Positions 49,012 to 57,187 of a stretch of DNA of 64,000 nucleotides are shown piece by piece. The number at the start of each line of letters is the position of its first letter. Within the stretch, counting starts at the first letter, position 1. The stretch is taken from assembly GCF_051201035.1 (NCBI RefSeq), contig NZ_JBPODR010000008.1, forward strand, positions 1 to 64,000, given 5' to 3'. This stretch comes from Thermoanaerobacterium thermosulfurigenes (GTDB taxonomy: Bacteria > Bacillota > Thermoanaerobacteria > Thermoanaerobacterales > Thermoanaerobacteraceae). A model generated the notes under the pieces. That model did not search any database. It saw only the letters and a list, made by a program, of their open reading frames with translations, and had not been told where the DNA came from. The position numbers were made by a program, and so were the translations under genes.

Positions 49012-50979
49012 ATGTTTGATAATAAGAATTACAAGTTAATATCTTCTGTAAGTTTATTAAACATCATTTTATCAATGGTGCTTACTCTTATATTCTTGTA
49101 CTATAATGTCTACATCAGCATTGTATCAATGGTTCTTTTAGCGTACATTTTGTACCAGGAATATAGAGGGGCAAAAAAGAAGCGGACGGAATTTGATAAG
49201 TATATTGAAAGGCTTTTTTTTAGCGTCGATAAGGCATCAGGAAATGTACTGCCGCTTTTGCCTATACCTGTAGCATTGATGAGGGAAGATGGGAACATTG
49301 TCTGGTACAATTCTTGCTTTGCCCAGACTTTTGAGGATAAAAAGGATATAAACAATGTTTTTTTAAAATACGCGAAGGCAAAAAAGGATGAAAAGTACCA
49401 CTTCAGGATTGACAATAAATACTACTACATGATAAGCATAATCTCTAAAACCAGAAAAAGAAAATCTAAAGACAGTGAAAATTACTACAATGTCTTCATC
49501 TTTGACGAGACTGATTACATGGAAATATCGAAAAGACTTGTAAGATCTCAACCTGTCTTAGGTTACATACTTGTAGATAATTACGAAGAAGCTTTGCAGT
49601 CTGCAGATGATTTAAATAAGCCTGTTGTAACTGCAGAAATAGAAAGGCGATTAAACATCTGGATTCAATCCATGAATGCCTATATAATAAAGTACGCCAA
49701 TGACAGGTATATCTTTGTGACGCAAGAGGCGGATTTGAAAAATCTCGAAGAAAATAGATTTGAGATACTTGACTTTATAAGAGATATAAATGTGGGAAAT
49801 AAAATACCCATTACACTAAGCATAGGTGTTGGTGCGGATTCGTCGGAATTTGCAAAATTAAACGAGTACGCAGTTTCTGCCATTGATTTGGCATTAGGCA
49901 GAGGAGGCGATCAGGCTGTAATCAAAAAAGGCGAAAAAATCCTCATATACGGAGGAAAGACACAGGCTGTAGAAAAGAGGACGAAGGTAAAGGCGAGGGT
50001 TGTGGCACATGCCATAAGAGAGCTTATTGAAGATTCATCAAATGTTTTGCTTATGGGGCACAATTTTATGGATTTTGACTCATTAGGTGCTGCAATAGGC
50101 ATGTACAGGTGTGCTGTTTCTTTTGGAAAAGATGCAAAGATAATTTTAGACAAGTCAAATCCAGCGATAGAAACCCTTTTAGAGAAGATAGAGAAAGATG
50201 AAGAGTACGCAAATCCCTTTATCGATATAGGCAATGCCAAGAATATGGTTAATCCAAAGACGCTTCTTATCGTCGTTGATGCTCATAGACCCAGCTACCT
50301 CACGTACCCTGAATTGATAAATATGGTGGACAGGATAGTAGTCATCGATCACCATAGGAGAGGAAAAGAATTTATCGATAAGGCATTGCTTATTTACCTT
50401 GAGCCATACGCATCATCGACATGTGAACTTGTGACTGAGATATCACAGTATATAAAGGACAAGATTGATTTAAAACCGATAGAAGCGGAAGCCCTCTTAG
50501 CAGGAATTACGGTGGATACAAAAAATTTCACATTTAGGACAGGCGTAAGGACATTTGAGGCCGCATCTTATCTTAGGAGAAAGGGTGCCGATACTATATC
50601 TGTAAAGATGCTGTTTCAAAATGACTTAAAATCGTATATAATAAAATCTACGATAGTAAAAAATGCTGAGATAACAGAAGAAGGAATAGCGATTGCAGTG
50701 AGCCCTGATGAGACGGACAATGTCATTGCTGCACAAGCTGCAGATGAACTTCTCAATATAAAAGGTGTTCAGGCATCTTTTGTCGTATTTAAAAGGCATG
50801 ACGATGTGGCCATAAGCGGAAGATCGATAGGGGATATAAACGTTCAGGTAATACTTGAAAAATTAGGCGGCGGCGGTCATTTAACTGTGGCAGGGGCTCA
50901 GGTCAAAAAGCCTCTTAAAAATGTTGTAGATGATTTAAAGAAAGCCATAGATGAATATTTTAAGGAAGGTGAGTCGTGA
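49012..50979 (+). CDS. gdpP: Cyclic-di-AMP phosphodiesterase GdpP (YybT)
   Basis: 655 residues with the GdpP layout: two N-terminal membrane helices (about 10-50), a PAS-like domain (85-160), a degenerate GGDEF domain (about 175-310, LSIGVGADSSEF) and a C-terminal DHH/DHHA1 phosphodiesterase. The DHH part shows LMGHNFMDFDSLGAAIG, VVDAHRPS, VIDHHRRG and GGGGHLTVAGAQ. It hydrolyses c-di-AMP to pApA and thereby affects potassium and cell-wall homeostasis. ATG 49012 after GGGGATG. Stop overlaps the rplI start. Confidence 0.95.
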   Translation: MFDNKNYKLISSVSLLNIILSMVLTLIFLYYNVYISIVSMVLLAYILYQEYRGAKKKRTEFDKYIERLFFSVDKASGNVLPLLPIPVALMREDGNIVWYNSCFAQTFEDKKDINNVFLKYAKAKKDEKYHFRIDNKYYYMISIISKTRKRKSKDSENYYNVFIFDETDYMEISKRLVRSQPVLGYILVDNYEEALQSADDLNKPVVTAEIERRLNIWIQSMNAYIIKYANDRYIFVTQEADLKNLEENRFEILDFIRDINVGNKIPITLSIGVGADSSEFAKLNEYAVSAIDLALGRGGDQAVIKKGEKILIYGGKTQAVEKRTKVKARVVAHAIRELIEDSSNVLLMGHNFMDFDSLGAAIGMYRCAVSFGKDAKIILDKSNPAIETLLEKIEKDEEYANPFIDIGNAKNMVNPKTLLIVVDAHRPSYLTYPELINMVDRIVVIDHHRRGKEFIDKALLIYLEPYASSTCELVTEISQYIKDKIDLKPIEAEALLAGITVDTKNFTFRTGVRTFEAASYLRRKGADTISVKMLFQNDLKSYIIKSTIVKNAEITEEGIAIAVSPDETDNVIAAQAADELLNIKGVQASFVVFKRHDDVAISGRSIGDINVQVILEKLGGGGHLTVAGAQVKKPLKNVVDDLKKAIDEYFKEGES

Positions 50980-51422
50980 TGAAAGTGATTTTGCAAAAGG
51001 ATGTAAAGGGCATAGGCAAAGCAGGTGACGTAGTAAATGTAAGCGATGGTTACGGTAGAAACTATCTTTTGCCTCGTGGACTTGCTATAGATGCCACGAA
51101 GTCAAACATAAATGTTCTCAACGAAAAGAAAAAAGCGGAGGAGAAAAAAAGGCAGAAAGAGGTAGAAGCTGCACAAGAGATGGCTAAAAGGCTTTCGCAA
51201 GAGTCTATCGTGCTTAAAGTTAAAACAGGCGAAAACGGCAAATTGTTTGGTTCTATAACATCAAAAGACATACAAGACGAGCTTAATAAAAAAGGATACG
51301 ATATTGACAAGAAGAAGATAAATCTTGCGGATTCTATAAAGACAATCGGCACTTATAATGTAGACATCAAAATATACCCCGGCATACAAGCGAAGGTAAA
51401 AGTAGATGTTGTAGGACAATAA
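50979..51422 (+). CDS. rplI: 50S ribosomal protein L9
   Basis: 147 residues. N-terminal domain MKVILQKDVKGIGKAGDVVN and GYGRNYLLPRGLA, a long connecting helix rich in Lys/Glu/Ala (about 42-75), and the C-terminal RNA-binding domain. ATG at 50979 overlaps the gdpP stop (TGATG), and AAGGAAGG lies upstream in gdpP. dnaB follows after 70 nt that hold nothing recognisable beyond its ribosome site. Confidence 0.97.
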   Translation: MKVILQKDVKGIGKAGDVVNVSDGYGRNYLLPRGLAIDATKSNINVLNEKKKAEEKKRQKEVEAAQEMAKRLSQESIVLKVKTGENGKLFGSITSKDIQDELNKKGYDIDKKKINLADSIKTIGTYNVDIKIYPGIQAKVKVDVVGQ

Positions 51423-51492
51423 TTGTTCCAGTTTATTCAAGACTTGGTGGGGAAAATACACAAGGTTTTGGATGCTTTAAGGGGGGAATGAG

Positions 51493-52821
51493 ATGGAGTG
51501 GAATAAAATCCCTCCTCAAAATATAGAGGCAGAACAGGCTGTCTTAGGTGCAATGCTTTTGTCCAGAGATGCCATAATCGATGCATCAGAGATAGTAAAA
51601 GCAGATGATTTTTACAAAGAGTCAAATAAAAAGCTTTTTACCATAATGATGGATATGTTTGAAAAGAACATACCTGTCGATTTGGTTACGGTGGTTGATG
51701 AGCTGAGAAGGCAAAATATGCTGGAGGCTGTAGGCGGGCTTGACTACATAACAAATTTGTCATCCAGCATAGTAACTACTGCAAACGTGTCGTATTACGC
51801 AAAGATGATTAGAGAGAAAGCGACTTTGAGGCGTCTCATCCAAGCATCATCAGAGATAATGGAGTTAAGCTATGAGGGTGGAGATCTTCACGATGTGTTG
51901 GATACGGCTGAGCAGAAAATATTCGACATAGCACAAGGCAGAAATACCGAAAATTTTTATCCTATTAAAGATGTGTTGATGGACACATTTTACAACATAG
52001 AAAATCTTTATAAAAATAAAGGACATCTTACTGGGGTACCATCTGGCTTTCCTGATTTAGACTTAAAGACGTCTGGTTTTCAGCCGTCTGATTTTATACT
52101 TCTTGCTGCAAGGCCATCTATGGGCAAAACGTCGTTTGCATTAAATATTGCGGAAAATGCTGCATTGGCACTTAAAAAACCCGTCGCCATATTCAGTCTT
52201 GAGATGTCTAAAGAGCAGCTTGTAAGTAGGCTAATATGCTCTACGGCAAACATAGACAGTCAAAAGCTTAGGACGGGAAATTTAGATGACGACGACTGGC
52301 CAAGGCTTGCTGCTGCAATGGCTCCTCTTTCCACAGCCCCAATATACATTGATGATACACCGGGTATATCAGTCATGGACATAAGGGCAAAGTGTCGAAG
52401 ACTGAAGCTGGAGAAGGGCTTGTCTTTAGTGTTAATAGACTATTTGCAGCTTATGCAAGGAAGGGGAAACTCGGAAAGCCGTCAGCAGGAGGTTTCTGAA
52501 ATATCAAGGTCATTAAAAGGCCTTGCAAGGGAACTGCAAGTTCCTATAATAACACTTTCGCAGTTATCTCGCGCACCTGAAGCCAGATCCGATCACAGGC
52601 CAATTTTAAGCGATTTAAGAGAGTCAGGTGCAATTGAGCAGGACGCTGATATAGTCATGTTTCTTTACAGAGATGATTATTACAACAAGGATTCTGAAAA
52701 GAAAAACATCGCAGAGCTTATCATAGCAAAGCACAGAAACGGTCCTACAGGTACCATAGAGCTTCTGTGGATGGGCCAGTACACGAAATTTGTAAGCATA
52801 GATAAATACAGGACAGAGTAG
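51493..52821 (+). CDS. dnaB: Replicative DNA helicase
   Basis: Hexameric 5'-3' helicase, 442 residues. The N-terminal domain (PPQNIEAEQAVLGAMLLSRD) is followed by a linker and the RecA-like domain: Walker A AARPSMGKTSFALN, Walker B LVLIDYLQLM and the arginine finger/loop region with SQLSRAPEARSDHRP. No intein is present. AAGGGGGGAATG precedes ATG 51493. The position after rplI is the usual one. Confidence 0.97.
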   Translation: MEWNKIPPQNIEAEQAVLGAMLLSRDAIIDASEIVKADDFYKESNKKLFTIMMDMFEKNIPVDLVTVVDELRRQNMLEAVGGLDYITNLSSSIVTTANVSYYAKMIREKATLRRLIQASSEIMELSYEGGDLHDVLDTAEQKIFDIAQGRNTENFYPIKDVLMDTFYNIENLYKNKGHLTGVPSGFPDLDLKTSGFQPSDFILLAARPSMGKTSFALNIAENAALALKKPVAIFSLEMSKEQLVSRLICSTANIDSQKLRTGNLDDDDWPRLAAAMAPLSTAPIYIDDTPGISVMDIRAKCRRLKLEKGLSLVLIDYLQLMQGRGNSESRQQEVSEISRSLKGLARELQVPIITLSQLSRAPEARSDHRPILSDLRESGAIEQDADIVMFLYRDDYYNKDSEKKNIAELIIAKHRNGPTGTIELLWMGQYTKFVSIDKYRTE

Positions 52822-52837
52822 TCAAGAGGGTATTTTT

Positions 52838-53515
52838 ATGGGTGATTACGATTATTTAAGAAAGATACCGTACTTCAATGTCTTAAGTGAGAAATCTCTA
52901 TTTGAGATCAGTAAAATAGCTTTGGTGAAGGAGTACAAAAAAAACACCGTCATTTTTTACGAAGGTGATGAAGGTGACGCCATTTATTTTGTAAAAAAAG
53001 GCAAAGTCAAGATATCTAAAATATCACAACAGGGAAAAGAACATATAATAAGAATAATGGAGGATGGAGATATTTTTGCTGAATCCCTTCTGTTTATAGG
53101 TGGTAAGTATCCAGCCACTGCAGAGGCCATAGAGGATTCAAAGATTATTGTGCTTAAAAATAAAGACATAGAAAATTTGATACTGAACAACAATGAAGTA
53201 GCCTTAGGCATAATAAAACTCATGGCAAAAAGACTCCAAAATGTGGCGGTCATAATAGAGAACTTAGCGCTTAAAGATTCTCTCGGCAGGACGGTTTCTA
53301 TTCTTTTGACGTTTGCCCGAGAAAAAGGCATACAAGGCAAAGATGGGATAGCAATAGAATTAAACCTAAATAGACAAGATCTTGCTAACATGGTAGGCAC
53401 GTCTCGAGAAAATATGACAAGAATCTTAAGCCAGTTAGACAAAGAAGGTGTCATAAAGCTTGAAAGACATGCTATAGTAATAAAAGATGTAAATGCATTA
53501 AAAAATTTGTCATAA
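52838..53515 (+). CDS. Crp/Fnr family transcriptional regulator
   Basis: 225 residues. An N-terminal cyclic-nucleotide-binding beta roll (about 10-125, FYEGDEGDAIYFVKKGKVKI) is followed by a dimer helix (GIIKLMAKRLQNVAVII) and a C-terminal Crp HTH (LNRQDLANMVGTSRENMTRIL). There is no cysteine at all, so it cannot carry an Fe-S cluster like Fnr. Residues that contact cAMP in E. coli Crp are not clearly conserved, so the ligand is unknown. Starts 16 nt after dnaB. The M-box promoter begins just after its stop codon. Confidence 0.9.
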   Translation: MGDYDYLRKIPYFNVLSEKSLFEISKIALVKEYKKNTVIFYEGDEGDAIYFVKKGKVKISKISQQGKEHIIRIMEDGDIFAESLLFIGGKYPATAEAIEDSKIIVLKNKDIENLILNNNEVALGIIKLMAKRLQNVAVIIENLALKDSLGRTVSILLTFAREKGIQGKDGIAIELNLNRQDLANMVGTSRENMTRILSQLDKEGVIKLERHAIVIKDVNALKNLS

Positions 53516-53520
53516 ATTTG

Positions 53521-53549
53521 TTGTAGTTATATTCAATGTGTGTTATAAT
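53521..53549 (+). promoter_or_regulatory. Promoter of the M-box/magnesium unit
   Basis: TTGTAG (53521-53526), 17 nt, TATAAT (53544-53549) with a TG extension (TGTTATAAT). The transcript would begin about 10 nt ahead of the riboswitch P1 helix. Confidence 0.75.
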
Positions 53550-53567
53550 TTATATGCAATTGAATAA

Positions 53568-53715
53568 AGTTCGTTAAGTGAGGCTCCTATGCGGATACAT
53601 GCTGATGCCCGGAAACATCGAGAGATGCCAATGGGTCAACAGATTCTACCGTTACAAGGTTTAATCTAATTCAGCCGGTACTACCTATGCCGCATAGTGC
53701 TAAAACCCAACGAGT
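53568..53715 (+). promoter_or_regulatory. M-box (ykoK) Mg2+ riboswitch aptamer
   Basis: Conserved M-box blocks in order: TTCGTTAAGTGAGGCTCCTA, GCTGATGCCCGGAAACATCG, GAGATGCCAATGGGTCAACAG, then CCTATGCCGCATAGTGCTAA and CCAACGA closing P1 (TCGTT 53571-53575 with AACGA 53709-53713). It closely follows the B. subtilis mgtE leader. A terminator (53728-53763) follows. High Mg2+ is expected to stop transcription of the two downstream transport genes. Confidence 0.96.
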
Positions 53716-53727
53716 GTGTTGAGATTA

Positions 53728-53763
53728 GAGCCTTTTACGTTTTGTAAAAGGCTTAAATTTTTT
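53728..53763 (+). terminator. M-box expression platform terminator
   Basis: AGCCTTTTAC (53729-53738) pairs with GTAAAAGGCT (53744-53753), then TAAATTTTTT. The segment GATTAGAGCCTT (53723-53734), which includes the 5' arm, can alternatively pair with AAGGTTTAATC (53656-53666) inside the aptamer as an antiterminator. Confidence 0.85.
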
Positions 53764-53777
53764 AAAGGCAGGTGGTA

Positions 53778-53864
53778 ATGATGGACTCTGGCCCTTATAG
53801 TCATAAGCGAATAAAATTTAATAATTCAAAAAAGAATATGAGGGAGGAGTCTATCTTACCTTAA
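53778..53864 (+). CDS. Unrecognised 28-codon ORF between M-box and transporter genes
   Basis: MMDSGPYSHKRIKFNNSKKN then MREESILP, ending TAA at 53862-53864. It has an excellent ribosome site (GGCAGGTGG, 53767-53775) before two adjacent ATGs. It lies after the riboswitch terminator and 30 nt before the MgtE-N gene, so it is transcribed only when Mg2+ is low. The peptide is basic and hydrophilic, with no membrane segment. The 3' part overlaps the left arm of a 9-bp hairpin (53842-53874). It may be a leader peptide, a small regulator, or chance; no homologue is known to me. Confidence 0.5.
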   Translation: MMDSGPYSHKRIKFNNSKKNMREESILP

Positions 53865-53874
53865 AACTCCTCCC
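53842..53874 (+). promoter_or_regulatory. Stable hairpin before the MgtE-N gene
   Basis: GGGAGGAGT (53842-53850) pairs perfectly with ACTCCTCCC (53866-53874). There is no T tract, so it is not a normal terminator. The left arm is itself ribosome-site-like and codes the end of the 28-codon ORF; the right arm ends 8 nt before the AAGGAGG of the next gene, so ribosomes on the small ORF would melt it. Confidence 0.6.
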
Positions 53875-53894
53875 TTAGAAAAGGAGGTAGTGAA

Positions 53895-55145
53895 ATGCCA
53901 ATTTTAAGCCTTTATTTAAGCAGGATTTTAGGCAATAAGATATTGCTTAAAAACGGTGAGATCTTAGGTAAGCTTAAGGATATTGGAGTTTCAACGGCGT
54001 TGACGCATCCGATTGCAATATCCATGTTGGTAAAGACGAAGTCTGGCGTCAAAGAGTACAAGTGGGAGAACATAAAGATAACGAAAAAATTTGGGCAGTA
54101 CGAACTTATGTGCACTAATCCAGTAGAGGCACATAACCTTAAAGATATTTTGTACTTGTCGAAAAATGTCTTAGATAAGCAGATTATCGACGTAAATGGA
54201 AGAAAAGTAGTAAGAGTCAATGACATAAGGTTGGCGCTTTTAGATAAAGGCTTGTTTGCGATTGCTGTCGATATAGGCATTGAAGGCATATTGAGACGAC
54301 TTGGCTTTGCAAAGCCTTTAAAGAAGATTTTAAAGAGATTTGGTAAAACAATATCCAGTAAATTTATACTTTGGGAAGATATAGAGACGATTACTCGCTC
54401 AAGAGAAAACATAATGTTGTCAAAGACGTATCATAAATTGGCAACACTTCACCCTTCTGACCTTGCGGACATCATAGAAGATCTGGATTTAAAGGCCGGT
54501 ATAGATATATTTTCCAGTTTAGAGCATGGAAGAGCTGCAGATGTGCTGGAAGAAATGGAGACAGATACTCAAAGAAGCATATTAAACGAGCTGCCTGTTT
54601 CTAAAGCTGCGGACATCTTGGAAGAAATGCCTGCAGATGAAGTTGCAGACATACTTGACGATCTGAATGAAGAAAAAGTGGAAGAGCTCTTAAATGAGAT
54701 GGAGAACAATGCGTCGTTGGAAGTCAGGGAGCTGATGGAGTACCCTGAGTACGCTGTTGGTAGCTTGATGACGACTGACTTTGTGGCATTTGAAAATACG
54801 CTTTCCGTTGAGGAGGCAATACGGGAGCTTAGGCTTTTAAAACCAGACGAAGATATCATTTATTACATCTATATAGTTGATGAGTCAAACAGGCTTTTAG
54901 GTGCGGTTACACTTAGAGATTTGGTGATTTCAGAGCCTAACACCCTATTAAATGAAATTATGAATAAAGACATCATCTATGCTCGTGATATGGATTCAAT
55001 AAAATCCCTCATAAAGACAGTGACGAAGTACAATTTGGTAGCGATTCCTGTTGTAGATGAAGATATGAAGCTATTAGGCACTGTCCTTATAAATGATATA
55101 ATATACGAACTTATGAGAAGTGGAAAGACATTTGCAAGGAGGTAG
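53895..55145 (+). CDS. PRC-barrel / MgtE-N / CBS protein without membrane domain
   Basis: 416 residues. Two PRC-barrel-like beta units (about 1-85 and 90-170), then an MgtE intracellular N domain (about 180-280) with the repeated HPSDLADIIEDL, AADVLEEMETD, ADILEEMPADEVADILDDL helices, then a CBS pair (about 285-412, GSLMTTDFVAFENTLSVEEA). In the Mg2+ channel MgtE these N and CBS domains sense cytoplasmic Mg2+ and gate the pore, but the pore domain is absent here. AAGGAGG precedes the ATG. The Nramp-like gene follows after 6 nt, so this protein probably gates or senses for that transporter. Confidence 0.88.
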   Translation: MPILSLYLSRILGNKILLKNGEILGKLKDIGVSTALTHPIAISMLVKTKSGVKEYKWENIKITKKFGQYELMCTNPVEAHNLKDILYLSKNVLDKQIIDVNGRKVVRVNDIRLALLDKGLFAIAVDIGIEGILRRLGFAKPLKKILKRFGKTISSKFILWEDIETITRSRENIMLSKTYHKLATLHPSDLADIIEDLDLKAGIDIFSSLEHGRAADVLEEMETDTQRSILNELPVSKAADILEEMPADEVADILDDLNEEKVEELLNEMENNASLEVRELMEYPEYAVGSLMTTDFVAFENTLSVEEAIRELRLLKPDEDIIYYIYIVDESNRLLGAVTLRDLVISEPNTLLNEIMNKDIIYARDMDSIKSLIKTVTKYNLVAIPVVDEDMKLLGTVLINDIIYELMRSGKTFARR

Positions 55146-55151
55146 TGGGAA

Positions 55152-56387
55152 GTGACAAAGAGGAAAACTTTTTTGACTAATTTATTGATATTTTTGTCAA
55201 TTTTGGGGCCTGGTATAATCACAGGAAGTGTCGACAATGATGCAGGTGGCATAACCACGTATTCTGTGGCAGGTGCTACCTATGGATATAAACTGCTTTG
55301 GACATTGATACCGTCATTTATCGTCTTAATCGTCATTCAGGAGATGAACGCCAGGATGGGCGTCGTGACAGGAAAAGGGTTGGCAGATCTTATAAGGGAA
55401 AACTTCGGCGTAAGAGTGACGTTCTTCATCTTTCTCGGACTGCTTATTGCAGATATTGGAAATACTGCTACGGAGTTTGCCGGTGTGGCAGGCAGCATGG
55501 AAATCTTCGGCATAAGCAAGTATATAATGGTACCATTGGCTGCTTTAGCGGTATGGCTTTTGATCGTTAAAGGTAATTATACTGTAGCGGAAAAAGTGTT
55601 TTTGATATTTAGCGTTTTTTTGTTGTCATACGTAATATCAGCCATTCTGTCACATCCAGATTGGAAAGCTATAGGTGAGTCCATCATAAAACCTACAATG
55701 TCATTTAAGACAGATTATTTAAGCATGGTAATAGGACTTGTAGGTACTACGATAGCTCCTTGGATGCAATTTTACATGCAATCATCTGTTATAGAAAAAG
55801 GTATAAAGATAGATGATTATAAGTACACAATTTGGGATGTTGTGATAGGCTGTATTGCAACAGTCGCTGTAGCTTTTTTCATAATAGTTGCTTGTGCATC
55901 GACTCTCAATGTGAATGGCATAAAAATAAATGAGGCAAAGGATGCAGCCATGGCTTTAAGGCCGTTGGCTGGTGAGCTGGCATCAGGTGTATTCGCATTT
56001 GGGCTTTTTATAGCATCTATCTTTTCCGCTGCCATACTTCCAGTGGCGACGTCATTTTACATCTGTGAAGCATTTGGCTTTGAAGCAGGCATAGACAAAA
56101 GGCTTGATGAAGCGCCAGAATTTTATACGCTTTTTACAGCCATAATTATAATAGCCGTTGCGATTATATTGATTCCACATGCGCCGCTTATTACAATCAC
56201 TATATGGACGCAGGTTTTAAATGGAATCTTGTTGCCAGTGGTTTTGATTTCCATGATGCTGCTTGTAAACAATAAAGAGATAATGGGGAAATACGTAAAT
56301 AGCCCAGTGAAAAATTTAATAGGATGGACTACCACAATAGTATTGATATCATTGACTGCCATCCTCATGGTTTTTTCATTTGTTTAA
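55152..56387 (+). CDS. Nramp-like divalent metal transporter with altered metal site (NRMT-like, probable Mg2+)
   Basis: 411 residues, about eleven helices in the Nramp/LeuT fold. In helix 1 the usual DPGN is replaced by VDNDAGGI (Asp28-Asn-Asp-Ala-Gly). In helix 6 the usual metal-site Met of the MPH motif is Ala202 in GTTIAPWMQFYM, with Trp204 instead of His. Loss of this sulfur ligand is the known mark of Nramp-related magnesium transporters (NRMT), as opposed to Mn2+/Fe2+ Nramps. Control by an Mg2+ riboswitch and a partner with MgtE sensor domains support Mg2+ as substrate. Start is GTG 55152 behind AAGGAGG in the previous gene's last codons. Ends at a terminator. Confidence 0.85.
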   Translation: MTKRKTFLTNLLIFLSILGPGIITGSVDNDAGGITTYSVAGATYGYKLLWTLIPSFIVLIVIQEMNARMGVVTGKGLADLIRENFGVRVTFFIFLGLLIADIGNTATEFAGVAGSMEIFGISKYIMVPLAALAVWLLIVKGNYTVAEKVFLIFSVFLLSYVISAILSHPDWKAIGESIIKPTMSFKTDYLSMVIGLVGTTIAPWMQFYMQSSVIEKGIKIDDYKYTIWDVVIGCIATVAVAFFIIVACASTLNVNGIKINEAKDAAMALRPLAGELASGVFAFGLFIASIFSAAILPVATSFYICEAFGFEAGIDKRLDEAPEFYTLFTAIIIIAVAIILIPHAPLITITIWTQVLNGILLPVVLISMMLLVNNKEIMGKYVNSPVKNLIGWTTTIVLISLTAILMVFSFV

Positions 56388-56403
56388 AATATAAGATAAG
56401 CAA

Positions 56404-56432
56404 AGAAGGCGGGAAACCGCCTTTTATTTTTT
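56404..56432 (+). terminator. Terminator after the Nramp-like gene
   Basis: AAGGCGG (56406-56412), GAAA loop, CCGCCTT (56417-56423), then TTATTTTTT. Confidence 0.92.
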
Positions 56433-56466
56433 GCCACAATATGATTAAAATATATAGTATACGATA

Positions 56467-56495
56467 TTGTTTTTGATATCTTATGATGTTAAATT
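56467..56495 (+). promoter_or_regulatory. Possible promoter of the two-component genes
   Basis: TTGTTT (56467-56472), 17 nt, TAAATT (56490-56495), 17 nt before the response-regulator ATG. Both hexamers deviate from consensus. Confidence 0.35.
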
Positions 56496-56512
56496 AGATG
56501 TGAGGTGGTAAT

Positions 56513-57187
56513 ATGCCAGAACTTATATATATAGTAGACGATGATAAAAATATAAGAGATCTCATGGTTAAGTACGTCGAAAAGGAAGGATATACTGTAA
56601 AATCATTTGAAAATGCTGAAGCGGTTTTAGATAACTTTGAAAAAGACAAGCCTGACATGCTTATATTGGATATAATGATGCCAGGCATGGATGGATATGA
56701 GCTTTGCAGACAGATAAGGAAAAAAAGCGACGTGCCGATAATAATCGTTTCAGCGAGAGATGAAGATTTGGACAAAATATTGGGATTGGAATTAGGCTCA
56801 GATGATTACATTGCAAAGCCATTTTCACCGCGAGAGCTTATAGCGAGGATGAAATCTGTATTTAGAAGGGTTAAAATGCCTAAGAGAAACGATGAGATAA
56901 GGATAAAGGATATCGTCATTGTGCCTGATGAGAGGAAAGTAATATACAATGGCGAAGAAATAGGATTTACTTCTATGGAATTTGAGCTTATACAATTTTT
57001 GGCCCAAAATGCCAATAAAGCTTTCACAAGAGAACAGCTTTTAGAGAAAGTGTGGAAGTACGACTCTTTCACTGAGACGAGGGCTGTTGACGACATGGTG
57101 AAACGGATAAGGAAAAAACTGCAAAGTTATGGGTGTGAATTTAACATATCGACTATTTGGGGATATGGGTATAAGGTGGAATCGTGA
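56513..57187 (+). CDS. OmpR/PhoB-family response regulator
   Basis: 224 residues. Receiver domain 1-120 with acidic pocket Asp9-Asp10-Asp11, phosphoacceptor Asp53 (LILDIMMPGMDG) and switch lysine in YIAKPFSPREL. A winged-helix trans_reg_C domain (about 130-224) contains FTREQLLEKVWKYD and DDMVKRIRKKL. Translation starts after GAGGTGG. The stop overlaps the kinase start (TGATG), so the pair is co-translated. The stimulus is not evident from neighbours. Confidence 0.95.
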   Translation: MPELIYIVDDDKNIRDLMVKYVEKEGYTVKSFENAEAVLDNFEKDKPDMLILDIMMPGMDGYELCRQIRKKSDVPIIIVSARDEDLDKILGLELGSDDYIAKPFSPRELIARMKSVFRRVKMPKRNDEIRIKDIVIVPDERKVIYNGEEIGFTSMEFELIQFLAQNANKAFTREQLLEKVWKYDSFTETRAVDDMVKRIRKKLQSYGCEFNISTIWGYGYKVES

